A stretch of DNA of 64,000 bases from Variovorax boronicumulans (lineage in GTDB: Bacteria; Pseudomonadota; Gammaproteobacteria; Burkholderiales; Burkholderiaceae_C), in assembly GCF_030812215.1 (NCBI RefSeq), contig NZ_JAUSSG010000010.1, positions 1 to 64,000 on the forward strand. The letters are read 5' to 3'. Positions 31,734 to 40,800 of this stretch are shown here, piece by piece. Below the pieces are notes generated by a model, which saw nothing but the letters and a program-made list of their open reading frames with translations, made no database searches and was not told where the DNA came from. The position numbers and the translations under genes are program-made. The first letter of the stretch is position 1. Each line of letters begins with the position of its first letter.

Positions 31734-32873
31734 ATGTTATTCCATTCTTCCCTACGCAAGGAGCTGTCGCGCAGCTTCGGAGCGACCCTCGTGGTTCTGG
31801 TCACCATCGTGATGACCATGATGCTCATCCGTACCCTCGGGCTCGCCTCCAAGGGCAGTGTGAACCCGCAAGAGGTGTTCCTGGTGATGACCTATACGGT
31901 GCTCGGCTACATGCCGACCATCCTGAGTCTGAGCCTGTTCATCGCCATCGTCGGCACCCTTTCGCGCATGTATCGCGACAGCGAGATGGTCATCTGGTTT
32001 TCCAGCGGCCGGGGTCTGGCCGACTTCGTGGAGCCGCTGTTCCGCTTCGCCTGGCCGGTGCTGATCCTGATCGCCGTGATGGCGCTGGTGGGCTGGCCTT
32101 GGGCCAACTCGCAGACCATGGGCATGCGCCAGCAGTACGAGCAGCGCAGCGACATCGAACGCGTCACGCCCGGCGAGTTCCGTGAATCGTCGGGCCGCAT
32201 GCGCGTCTTCTTCATCGACAAGGACACGCCGGACGGCGCCACCGCCACCAACGTCTTCATCTGGGCGATCGAGCGCGGCCTGCAGATCACCACCTCCGCG
32301 CGCAGCGGCCGCATCGAGGATGTGGGCCCCAACCGCTTCCTGATGCTCAGCAACGGCCAGCGCCTGGAACGCCCGCTGCTGCCGACATCGGGCCTCAAGA
32401 TCAGCGAATTCAAGACCTACGGCACCCGCGCCGGTGGCAGCTCCGATGCCACCGCCAACACCACGCCGCCGCGCGCCCGGACTACCCTGTCGCTGCTGCG
32501 CGACCGCAGCACTGCGGCGCTCGGCGAACTGGGCTGGCGCATCGGCATGCTGTTGGCCGCCATCAACTTCGTGCTGCTGGCGCTGACCGTCTCCAGCGTG
32601 AATCCGCGCGTGGGCCGCAGTGGCAACCTGCTGTTCGCGCTGTTCGCCTTCGTCATCTACTACAACCTGCTGAACCTGGGGCAGAGCTGGATCAGCTCCG
32701 GCCGCTACGGCATGGGCACCTTCATGCTCATGCTGCACGGCGGCGTGTTCCTCATCGCCGTGGCATGGCTGGGCCTGCGCAACAACAACTGGGCCCGTCG
32801 CAGCAGGCCCGGCCGCGTGATCGCCGGCGGCCTGGCGACCCCGCAGCCTTCCAAGATCGACCCGACCACGTGA
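31734..32873 (+). CDS. lptF: LPS export permease LptF
   Basis: This 379-aa inner-membrane subunit of the LptB2FG transporter extracts LPS from the inner membrane. It has TM helices at the N-terminus (FGATLVVLVTIVMTMMLIR), around residues 60-85 and 100-120, a periplasmic beta-jellyroll domain in the middle, and C-terminal TMs (LLAAINFVLLALTVSSV). The start MLFHSSLRKELSRSF is typical. No Shine-Dalgarno is visible before ATG 31734, so initiation may be leaderless or weak. It overlaps lptG by GTGA. Confidence 0.95.
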   Translation: MLFHSSLRKELSRSFGATLVVLVTIVMTMMLIRTLGLASKGSVNPQEVFLVMTYTVLGYMPTILSLSLFIAIVGTLSRMYRDSEMVIWFSSGRGLADFVEPLFRFAWPVLILIAVMALVGWPWANSQTMGMRQQYEQRSDIERVTPGEFRESSGRMRVFFIDKDTPDGATATNVFIWAIERGLQITTSARSGRIEDVGPNRFLMLSNGQRLERPLLPTSGLKISEFKTYGTRAGGSSDATANTTPPRARTTLSLLRDRSTAALGELGWRIGMLLAAINFVLLALTVSSVNPRVGRSGNLLFALFAFVIYYNLLNLGQSWISSGRYGMGTFMLMLHGGVFLIAVAWLGLRNNNWARRSRPGRVIAGGLATPQPSKIDPTT

Positions 32874-33979
32874 AAACCATCCGACGCCTGATCTATGTCG
32901 AGGCACTGAAGGCGGTGGCCTTCGTGACGCTCGGCTTCCTGTGCCTGTTCTTCTTCTTCGACTTCGTCGACGAACTGCAATCCGTCGGCAAGCCCGAGAG
33001 CCTCGCCTACGGGCCGATGCAGGCGCTGATCTACGTGGCGCTGCTGGTTCCAAGCCACCTGTACGAGCTGCTGCCCATCACCGTGCTGATCGGCTGCATC
33101 TTCGTGATGGCGCGTCTCGCGCAGAGCTCCGAATACACCATCCTGCGCACCAGTGGCCTCGGCCCGTGGCGGGCGCTGCGCACGCTGCTGCTGCTGGGCG
33201 TGGGCTTCGTCATCCTCACCTTCGCCGTGGGCGACTACATCGCGCCGCTGTCCGAGCGCACCGGGCAACTGCTCAAGTCGCGCTACCAGGGCACCTACTC
33301 GCTGGTGGGCAACACCGGCGCCTGGCTCAAGGAAAAGCGCGACAACGTGTCGTATGCCGTGAACGTGCTGTCGATCTCGCGCGACGGTTCGCTCAAGAAC
33401 GCGCGCATCTTCGAATTCGATGCCAACGGCTACGTGAGCAAGCAGTTGGTCGTCAAGTCTGCCCGCATCCTCGACGGGCACTGGGCGCTCTCGGACATCG
33501 AGAAGCAGGACTACGACACGCGCAGCGCTGCCGACAAGGCCCGCATCGTCACCACCGAGATTCCGCAGATGGACTGGCCGACTTCGCTCACGGCCGAAAT
33601 GGTGTCAGTGGCGCTGCTGCGGCCGGACCGCATGAGCACGATCGACCTGTTCGACTACATTCGCCACCTGGACGCCAACGGCCAGACCGCGCAGCGCTAC
33701 GAGATCGAGTTCTGGCGCAAGGTGTTCTATCCGCTGTCGTGCCTGGTGATGGTGGTGCTCGCCCTGCCCTTCGCCTACCTGCATTTCCGGCAAGCCGGCA
33801 TCACGACCTACGTTTTCGGCGGCGTGATGATCGGCATCAGCTTCTTCCTGCTGAACAACGTGTTCGGCTACCTCGGCAACCTCAGCAACTGGTCACCCTG
33901 GCTCACGGCCGCAGCGCCGGGACTCATCTACTCGGTGATGTCGTTGACGGCCTTCAGCTGGCTGGTTCTTCGAAGATGA
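32870..33979 (+). CDS. lptG: LPS export permease LptG
   Basis: This 369-aa partner of LptF starts at GTG 32870, overlapping the lptF stop (GTGA). The start KTIRRLIYVEALKAVAFVTLG and the six-TM layout with a central periplasmic domain (residues ~130-260, GAWLKEKRDNVSYAVNVL) are typical. The C-terminal helices contain LVMVVLALPFAYLHFRQAG. Its stop overlaps the start of cbiX. Confidence 0.95.
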   Translation: MKTIRRLIYVEALKAVAFVTLGFLCLFFFFDFVDELQSVGKPESLAYGPMQALIYVALLVPSHLYELLPITVLIGCIFVMARLAQSSEYTILRTSGLGPWRALRTLLLLGVGFVILTFAVGDYIAPLSERTGQLLKSRYQGTYSLVGNTGAWLKEKRDNVSYAVNVLSISRDGSLKNARIFEFDANGYVSKQLVVKSARILDGHWALSDIEKQDYDTRSAADKARIVTTEIPQMDWPTSLTAEMVSVALLRPDRMSTIDLFDYIRHLDANGQTAQRYEIEFWRKVFYPLSCLVMVVLALPFAYLHFRQAGITTYVFGGVMIGISFFLLNNVFGYLGNLSNWSPWLTAAAPGLIYSVMSLTAFSWLVLRR

Positions 33980-34353
33980 CCATGGCCGTGGAGATGCGGG
34001 GCATCGTGTTGTTGGCGCATGGTTCACGCGACGAGCGCTGGCGCGATCCCATCGAGGCGGTGGCCGCGCGAGTCCTGCACGACGACCCCGCGGCCCGCGT
34101 CGTGTGCGCGTACATGGAGCTCGCCGCACCGGACCTTCATTCGGCCGCAGCAGGCCTGATTGCCGGCGGTGCCAGCGCCATCCGCGTCGTTCCCCTGTTC
34201 CTCGGCATGGGCAAACATGCCCGCGAAGACCTGCCGCTTCAGCTCGATGCCCTTCGCAAGACCTGGCCGCAGGTCGATTTCTCGCTGGCCCGCATCGTCG
34301 GCGAGGAGCCCGAACTGGTCGAATTGCTGGCCAGAATTGCGGCCAAATCCTGA
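33976..34353 (+). CDS. cbiX: Short CbiX-type sirohydrochlorin chelatase
   Basis: This 125-aa single-domain class II chelatase inserts Fe or Co into sirohydrochlorin. It has the N-terminal GIVLLAHGSRDERWRDP motif with the metal-binding His, a second His region (FLGMGKHAREDLP), and the length of CbiX-short proteins that act as dimers. ATG 33976 overlaps the lptG stop; 33982 is an alternative. With cysB following, siroheme for sulfite reductase is the more likely product than cobalamin. Confidence 0.88.
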   Translation: MTMAVEMRGIVLLAHGSRDERWRDPIEAVAARVLHDDPAARVVCAYMELAAPDLHSAAAGLIAGGASAIRVVPLFLGMGKHAREDLPLQLDALRKTWPQVDFSLARIVGEEPELVELLARIAAKS

Positions 34354-34389
34354 GACCCGGCAATTTCGATAGATTGCGAAGGCATAATG

Positions 34390-34411
34390 AATTCCGCAAT
34401 AAGACGGAATT
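34390..34411. promoter_or_regulatory. Palindrome just upstream of cysB
   Basis: AATTCCG-N8-CGGAATT, a perfect 7-bp inverted repeat ending 4 bp before the cysB ATG and overlapping the ribosome-binding region. It is a plausible autoregulatory or mRNA-level control site. Confidence 0.45.
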
Positions 34412-34415
34412 TGAT

Positions 34416-35357
34416 ATGAATCTGCACCAATTCAAGTTTGTTCAGGAAGCCGTGCGGCGCAACCTGAACCTCACCGAGGCCGCCAAGGCGCTCCATACCT
34501 CGCAGCCGGGCGTCTCCAAGGCGATCATCGAACTCGAAGAAGAGTTGGGCGTCGAGATTTTTGCGCGCCACGGCAAGCGCCTCAAGCGCGTGACCGAGCC
34601 GGGGCAGCACGTCATCGCCAGCATCGAACTGATCATGCGCGAGGTCGGCAACCTGAAGCGCATCGGCGAGCAGTTCAGCGCGCAGGACAGCGGCACCCTC
34701 TCCATCGCCACCACCCACACCCAGGCGCGCTACGTGCTGCCGGTGCCCGTGGCCAATCTGCGCGAGGCCTACCCGAAGGTCAACGTGAGCCTGCACCAGG
34801 GCTCGCCCGACCAGGTGGCGCGCATGGTGATCGACGAGATCGCCGAGATCGGCATCGCCACCGAATCGCTCGACGGCTACGCCGAGCTCGTGACCCTGCC
34901 CTGCTACGAATGGCAGCACGTGCTGGTGCTGCCCAAGGACCATCCGCTGGCAGCCAAGGAGCGCATTTCGCTGGAAGACCTGGCGAGCGAGCCGATCATC
35001 ACCTACCACCCGTCGTTCACCGGCCGCACGCGCATCGACCACGCCTTCGCACAGAAGAAGCTCACGCCGCGCATCGCGCTCGAAGCGATCGACTCCGACG
35101 TGATCAAGACCTACGTGCGCCTGGGCCTCGGCGTGGGCATCGTGGCCGAAATGGCGGTGCGCGACGAGTCGAACGCCGACCTCGTGGTGCGCCCGATGGG
35201 CCATGTGTTCGGCCAGAATATTGCCCGGGTCGCGTTCAAGCGCAGCGCCTACCTGCGCAACTTCGTCTTCAAGTTCGCCGAGCTGCTGTCCGACCGGCTC
35301 GACCGCAACCTGATCGCCAAGGCCTTGAGCGGCCATCAACAAGACTACGAGTTATAG
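34416..35357 (+). CDS. cysB: CysB-type LysR regulator of sulfur assimilation
   Basis: This 313-aa LysR regulator has the CysB-specific N-terminus MNLHQFKFVQEAVRRNLNLT (HTH residues 1-65, LHTSQPGVSKAIIELEEELG) and an effector domain with TTHTQARYVLPVPV and YHPSFTGRTRID, the acetylserine/sulfate-binding pattern of CysB/Cbl. It normally activates sulfate transport and reduction genes. It follows cbiX by 62 bp. The start is fixed by homology and the TTTGAT-ATG context. Confidence 0.93.
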   Translation: MNLHQFKFVQEAVRRNLNLTEAAKALHTSQPGVSKAIIELEEELGVEIFARHGKRLKRVTEPGQHVIASIELIMREVGNLKRIGEQFSAQDSGTLSIATTHTQARYVLPVPVANLREAYPKVNVSLHQGSPDQVARMVIDEIAEIGIATESLDGYAELVTLPCYEWQHVLVLPKDHPLAAKERISLEDLASEPIITYHPSFTGRTRIDHAFAQKKLTPRIALEAIDSDVIKTYVRLGLGVGIVAEMAVRDESNADLVVRPMGHVFGQNIARVAFKRSAYLRNFVFKFAELLSDRLDRNLIAKALSGHQQDYEL

Positions 35358-35374
35358 GATCACCCCCAGTCTTC

Positions 35375-35470
35375 GCGTACTTCGTGTCGCTTCGCCAACC
35401 CCCTTCCAGGGGGCAACACCAGCAGCCCGGCGGAGCCGGTTCTGCGGTGTTCCACGAAGGAGAGTCGCGC
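35375..35470 (+). repeat. Intergenic repeat-like element
   Basis: The spacer between cysB and the aminotransferase contains GTCGCTTCGCCAACCCCC, then CAGGGGGCAACACCAGC and GGCGGAGCCGGTTCTGCGG. I recall this pattern as recurring in intergenic regions of Variovorax and Acidovorax relatives. It contains short self-complementary parts (CCCCCT/AGGGGG; CCGG.GCCGG). I saw no second copy in this window. Confidence 0.35.
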
Positions 35471-35497
35471 GGCGGAATCACTGAACCCACGATCACC

Positions 35498-36673
35498 ATG
35501 AGCACTGTTCTTTCTTCTCCACGCACGCCCGAGATCACGACCAAGCTGCCGGCCGTCGGCACCACCATCTTCACCGTCATGTCGGCGCTGGCCGCCGAGA
35601 AGAACGCGGTCAACCTCGGGCAAGGCTTTCCGGATTTCCATTGCGATCCGAAGCTGCTCGAAGACGTGACGGCCGCCATGGCCGCGGGCCACAACCAGTA
35701 CCCGCCGATGCCGGGCATTCCGGCGCTGCGCGATGCCATCGCGGCCAAGATTTCCGCGCTCTACGGCCACGACTACAGCGCCGCCACCGACATCACCGTC
35801 ACCGCGGGCGCGACGCAGGCCATCATCACCGCCATCCTCGCCATCGTGCGGCCGGGCGACGAGGTGATTGTGCTGGAGCCCTGCTACGACAGCTACGTGC
35901 CCAACATCGAGCTGGCCGGCGGCAGCGTGGTGCGCGTGCCGCTCGTGCCCGGCACCTTCCGCCCCGACTTCGACAAGATCGCCGCGGCCATGAGCCCGCG
36001 CACCCGCGCGATCATCATCAACACGCCGCACAACCCGAGCGCCACGGTCTGGACCGAAGCCGAGATGCGCAAGCTCGAAGAGCTGCTCGCCCCCACCGAT
36101 GTGTTCGTGATCGCCGACGAGGTCTACGAGCACATGGTGTTCGATGCCGCTCGCCACGAAAGCGTGGCCCGCTTTCCGGGCCTGGCGGCGCGCAGCTTCA
36201 TCGTCAGCAGCTTCGGCAAGACCTACCACGTGACCGGCTGGAAGGTCGGCTACGTGGCCGCGCCCGCGCCGCTGATGGCCGAGTTCCGCAAGGTGCACCA
36301 GTTCAACGTGTTCACCGTCAACACGCCGATGCAGCATGCGCTCGCGCAGTACATGGCCGAACCGAAGCCGTATCTCGAACTGCCAGCGTTCTATCAGCGC
36401 AAGCGCGACCTGTTCGCCGCGGGCCTGGCCGAGAAGACGCGGTTCAAGCTGCTGCGCAGCGAAGGCAGCTACTTCCAGTGCGTGGACATCTCGGCCGTGA
36501 GCGATCTCTCCGAAGCCGACTTCTGCCTGTGGCTCACCCGCGAGATCGGCGTGGCCGCGATTCCGCTGTCCGCGTTCTACGGCAACGGCTTCGATCAACG
36601 CGTGGTGCGCTTCTGCTTCGCCAAGAAGGACGAGACGCTGGTCTCGGCGCTGGACCGGCTCGCGAAGCTCTGA
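35498..36673 (+). CDS. PLP-dependent aminotransferase, methionine aminotransferase type
   Basis: This 391-aa fold-type I aminotransferase is close to YbdL/kynurenine aminotransferase: GQGFPDFHCDP, NQYPPMPGIPALRDAI, NTPHNPSATVW, VIADEVYEHMVF and SFGKTYHVTGWKVGY, with the PLP-binding Lys in the last motif. These enzymes transaminate methionine and aromatic residues with 2-oxo acids. The start is ATG 35498; the upstream frame crosses the repeat element and overlaps cysB. Placement after cysB suggests a link to methionine salvage, which is inference. Confidence 0.9.
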   Translation: MSTVLSSPRTPEITTKLPAVGTTIFTVMSALAAEKNAVNLGQGFPDFHCDPKLLEDVTAAMAAGHNQYPPMPGIPALRDAIAAKISALYGHDYSAATDITVTAGATQAIITAILAIVRPGDEVIVLEPCYDSYVPNIELAGGSVVRVPLVPGTFRPDFDKIAAAMSPRTRAIIINTPHNPSATVWTEAEMRKLEELLAPTDVFVIADEVYEHMVFDAARHESVARFPGLAARSFIVSSFGKTYHVTGWKVGYVAAPAPLMAEFRKVHQFNVFTVNTPMQHALAQYMAEPKPYLELPAFYQRKRDLFAAGLAEKTRFKLLRSEGSYFQCVDISAVSDLSEADFCLWLTREIGVAAIPLSAFYGNGFDQRVVRFCFAKKDETLVSALDRLAKL

Positions 36674-36701
36674 CGGCGGCCACCAGGACCTAGGCGCCGC
36701 G

Positions 36702-37076
36702 ATGACGATGAACCGGCCCCGTTGGATCCTGCTGGCCCTGGGCCTCTCGTTCCTGGCCGTGGGCGTGGCCGACGCCTTCATGCCGCCGCTTCGCGGCAAG
36801 GACTACAGCGTGCTCGATGTGGCGCATGCATTTCTCATCTCGGCACTTTGCTATACGTGGTGCCGCGCCGAGGGGCTCGCGCGCGGCGTGATCCCGCCCG
36901 GCCGCTCGGCGTTGCTCGCGGGCGTGTTTCCGCTGCTGGGCATCCCGGTCTATTTCTTTCGCACCCGTCCCTGGCGACGGGCGCTGATGTCCACGCTGTG
37001 GGCAGTGGGCTTCCTGGCGATGGGCCTCGTGCTTGCCGCCATGGGCACCCTGCTGGCCGAGTCGATGCGAAGCTGA
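36702..37076 (+). CDS. Small membrane protein (124 aa)
   Basis: The protein has three hydrophobic segments, near residues 7-26 (WILLALGLSFLAVGVADAF), 66-85 (SALLAGVFPLLGIPVYFF) and 95-118 (LMSTLWAVGFLAMGLVLAAM), with a basic loop RTRPWRR. It is probably an inner-membrane protein of unknown function. It lies 28 bp after the aminotransferase gene and 12 bp before the DUF3592 gene, so it is likely one transcript. The shape looks like a DUF2834 or prokaryotic RING-less membrane family, but I cannot name it. Confidence 0.75.
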   Translation: MTMNRPRWILLALGLSFLAVGVADAFMPPLRGKDYSVLDVAHAFLISALCYTWCRAEGLARGVIPPGRSALLAGVFPLLGIPVYFFRTRPWRRALMSTLWAVGFLAMGLVLAAMGTLLAESMRS

Positions 37077-37088
37077 AAGCCGCCTCCA

Positions 37089-37541
37089 ATGAAATCCACG
37101 CGCATCATCAAGTTCGTCTTCGGCCTTGTCGGCGTGCTGATGCTCGTCGGTGCAGGGCTCCTGTACCAGAACACCATGAAATTCATCGCCTCGGCCAGCC
37201 GGGCGCAAGGCGAGGTGATCGATCTGCTGCGCGTGGAAAGTTCGCGCCGCAACAGCTCCGACACATGGCGCCCGATGGTGCACTTCAAGCTGCCGTCCGG
37301 TGAAATCGTCGAGTTCACGCCCTCGAGCAGCAGCAGTCCGCCTGCCTACGACAAGGGAGAGATCGTGGGGGTGTTCTTCAACCCCTCCAACCCGCAGGAT
37401 GCCCGGCTCGACGGCTTCTTCGATCTCTGGGGCGGCGCGGCCATCGCCGGCGGGCTGGGCGCCGTGTTCCTGGCATTCGCCATCGGCATGCATTTCCTGC
37501 TCTCCGACGCCGCAGGCGCCAGGCGCCGACGCCCACGGTAG
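37089..37541 (+). CDS. DUF3592 membrane protein (150 aa)
   Basis: N-terminal TM (IKFVFGLVGVLMLVGAGLLY), a periplasmic DUF3592 domain with the pattern ASRAQGEVIDLLRVESSRR, WRPMVHFKLPSGEIVEF and KGEIVGVFFNPSNPQDARLD, then a second TM (AAIAGGLGAVFLAFAIGMHF). The function of the family is unknown. The basic C-terminus (GARRRRPR) is cytosolic. It follows the previous small membrane-protein gene by 12 bp. Confidence 0.85.
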   Translation: MKSTRIIKFVFGLVGVLMLVGAGLLYQNTMKFIASASRAQGEVIDLLRVESSRRNSSDTWRPMVHFKLPSGEIVEFTPSSSSSPPAYDKGEIVGVFFNPSNPQDARLDGFFDLWGGAAIAGGLGAVFLAFAIGMHFLLSDAAGARRRRPR

Positions 37542-37640
37542 GACAGCCCTGACCGCCGAAGGGGCGGCTCTCCGGCCCCTCGCGCACCCCGGGACGATGA
37601 GCATGAAGGCTCGTCACAACAAATGTCCCAGGAGAAAACC

Positions 37641-37799
37641 ATGTCCCTCTCGTTCATTCTGCTCATCGTCCTGATCCTGATACTGGTCGGCGCGCTGCCG
37701 AGCTGGGGCTATAGCCGGTCCTGGGGCTACGGACCCAGCGGCGGCGTCGGCCTCATCGTGCTGATCGTCGTCATCCTGGTGCTCATGGGCCGCATATAG
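37641..37799 (+). CDS. DUF3309 mini membrane protein (52 aa)
   Basis: ATG 37641 is preceded by CAGGAG at 8-12 bp. The product MSLSFILLIVLILILVGALP then SWGYSRSWGYGPSGG and a second hydrophobic run ending LMGRI matches the DUF3309 pattern of two helices around a Tyr/Gly/Trp-rich turn. Its function is unknown; such genes are often stress-induced. It ends just before the terminator shared with hrpA. Confidence 0.85.
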   Translation: MSLSFILLIVLILILVGALPSWGYSRSWGYGPSGGVGLIVLIVVILVLMGRI

Positions 37800-37821
37800 C
37801 AGCACCCGCACCGCAATGAAG

Positions 37822-37853
37822 AAAGCCCCACCGGAAACGGCGGGGCTTTTTTT
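37822..37853. terminator. Bidirectional terminator between DUF3309 gene and hrpA
   Basis: AAAGCCCC(A)CCG-GAAA-CGG(C)GGGGCTTT stem with a GAAA tetraloop, followed by a T-run on the plus strand and an A-run (T on minus) on the other side. Confidence 0.85.
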
Positions 37854-40800
37854 AAGCCTGCAATTGGGCCCAGGCCTTGTCCAGCCGCTTGACGCTCACT
37901 GGCTGCGGCGTACGCAACTCCTGGGCGAAGAAGCTCACGCGAAGCTCCTCGAGCAGCCAGCGGAATTCGAGCATGCGGTCGTCCACCACGCCCTTGCGTT
38001 CGGCCACCAGCCGCCAGTAGCGCTGCTCCTGAGGGCGCAGTTCGGCGAGCTTGGACGCATCGCGAGCGGGGTCGGCACGCAGCTTGTCCAGGCGCAGCAC
38101 GATGGCTTTCAGGTAGCGCGCGAAGTGCTGCAACTGCGTCCACGGCGAATCGGCGATGAAGCGCTTGCCGACGAGCTTCTGCAGCTGTTGCGCCGCGTCC
38201 TGCACGGCTTCGGGCTGGATCTTGGTGTCCTTGATCTTCCGTGCGGCGGCGGCGTACTCGACGAGGATGGTCGACGCGAGCCGCGCCACCTCGTTGGCGA
38301 TCAGCGTGAGCCGCCCTCGCCCCTCTTCCAGCCGGCGCTTGAAGGCGAACTCGTCGGTGGGCAGCGGCTCCTGCAGGAAGGCGCGGTCGATCGCCACGTC
38401 GATGATCTGCGCGCGCAGTTCCTCGGAGGTGCCGAGCGGCATGTAGGCCACAGCCATCTTCTGCAGGTCGGGGATGTTTTTCTCGAGGTACTTGAGCGCG
38501 TCCTTCAGCTGCAGCGCGAACAGGCGGCGCAGGCCCGCGCGATGCTTCGCGGCGGCCACGGCAGGCTCGTCGAACACTTCGATCGTCACGGCATCGCCTT
38601 CGTCGCGCAGGGCCGGGAAGCCGATCAGCGACTGCGAGCCCCGCCGCACCTCCATCAGTTCCGGCAGTTCGCCGAAAGTCCAGGCCGTGTAGCGCTGGCC
38701 GGCGGGCAATGCGGGTGTGGCCTTTTCGGGCGCCGTGCTCTTCGCAGGCGCCTTGCCTTCGTCTGAGGCCGAAGAAGCCTTCGGCCCGGGCGATGCCTTC
38801 ACATTCAGCCCCGCCAGCGCCTGGAAAGCGCCGCGCGCCTGCGCACCCAGCTCGGCCTTCAGCGCACCAAGATTGCGCCCCATGCCCAACTGACGGCCGT
38901 GCTCGTCGACGATGCGCAGGTTCATGAACAGGTGCGGCGGCAGCATGTCGAGCTTGAAGTCGGCGCGCTTCACGTCGATGCTGGTCATGTCGCGCACGCG
39001 CTTGAGCAGCACGTCGGTGAGGGAGCCGCTGCCGAACAGCTCGGGCACCGACAGCGCCTCCGCCAGCTTCGCCGCCGATTCGGGCAGCGGCACCAGCCGC
39101 GAGCGCGGGCGCTGCGGCAGGCTCTTGAGCAGCGCCTGGATCTTGTCCTTGAGCATGCCGGTCACCAGCCACTCGCAGCGCTCTTCACTCACCTGGTTGA
39201 GCACGAAGAGCGGCACGCTGACCGTCAAGCCGTCCTTTGCATCGCCGGGTTCGTGCAGGTAGGCCGCGGCGCAATCGACGCCGCCCAGCCGCAGCGTCGG
39301 CGGGAACGATTGCGTCGTGATGCCGGCCGCCTGGTGGCGCATCAGCTCGTCGCGCGTGAGGTACAAGAGGCGCGGCTGCTCCTTCGAGGCATGGCGATAC
39401 CAGTTCTCGAAGCTGATGCCGCTCGCCACATCGGCGGGCAGTTGCGCGTCGTAGAACGCGAAGATCAGTTCTTCATCGACCAGCACGTCCTGCCGGCGCG
39501 CCTTGTGTTCCAGGCCTTCGACCTCGCGCACCAGCTTGCGATTGGCGGTGAGGAACGGGAACTTGCTTTCCCATTGGCCGCCGACCAGCGCTTCGCGGAT
39601 GAAGATCTCGCGCGCCGCGACCGGATCGACCTTGGTGAAGTCGACGCGCCGGCCGTTGTAGACCACAAGGCCGTACAGCGTCGCGCGCTCCAGTGCCGAG
39701 ACCTGCGCGCCCTTCTTCTCCCAGTGCGGATCGAGCAGTTGCTTCTTCAGCAAATGCCCCGCCACCTGCTCGAGCCACTGCGGCTCGATGTTGGCGATGC
39801 CGCGGCCGAAAAGGCGCGTTGTCTCGACCAGTTCGGCCGCGACGATCCAGCGGCCCGGCTTCTTCTTCAGATGCGCGCCCGGGTGCTTGTAGAACTTGAT
39901 GCCGCGCGCGCCGAGATAAGCCTCGTCGTCCTCGAGCTTCCAGCCGACGTTGCCCAGCAGGCCAGCGAGCATCGACAAATGCAGCGGCTCGTAGCCGGCC
40001 GGCTCGGCGTTGATCCGCCATTTGTGCTCGGTGACGACCGTGAGCAGCTGCGAATGGATGTCGCGCCATTCGCGCACGCGGCGGATGTTGATGAAATTCT
40101 GGCGCAGCAGTTGCTCGTACTGGCGGTTGCTGAGCTTGTGCGTGTCGCCGTGGCCGCCGCGCGCGTCGGCGATCCATTTCCACAGGCGCAGGTAGCCGCT
40201 GAACTCGCTCTTCTCGTCGTCGAACTTCGAATGGGCCTGGTCGGCCTGCTGCTGCGCTTCCATCGGCCGGTCTCGCACGTCCTGCACGCTGAGGGCGGAG
40301 GCGATGACCAGCACTTCTTCGAGCGCGCCGCGCGTGCGGGCTTCGAGAATCATCCGGCCGACGCGCGGGTCGAGCGGCAGCTTGGCGAGTTCGGCGCCGG
40401 TGGCGGTGAGCTCGTTCGCATCGTCGACGGCGCCGAGCTCGTTGAGCAACTGGTAGCCGTCGGCAATCGCGCGCGGCGACGGTGCTTCGAGGAATGGAAA
40501 GCGCGCCACATCGCCCAGGCGCAGCGATTTCATCCGCAGGATCACGCCCGCGAGCGAGGAACGCAGGATTTCCGGGTCGGTGAAACGCGGGCGGCCGTCG
40601 AAATCCTTCTCGTCGTAGAGCCGGATGCAGATGCCGTTCGCCACGCGGCCGCAACGGCCCGCGCGCTGGTTGGCCGCGGCCTGACTGATCGGCTCGACCA
40701 GCAGCTGCTCGACCTTGCTGCGGAAGCTGTAGCGCTTGACGCGCGCCGTGCCGGTGTCGATCACGTAGCGGGTGCCCGGCACCGTGAGCGAGGTTTCGGC

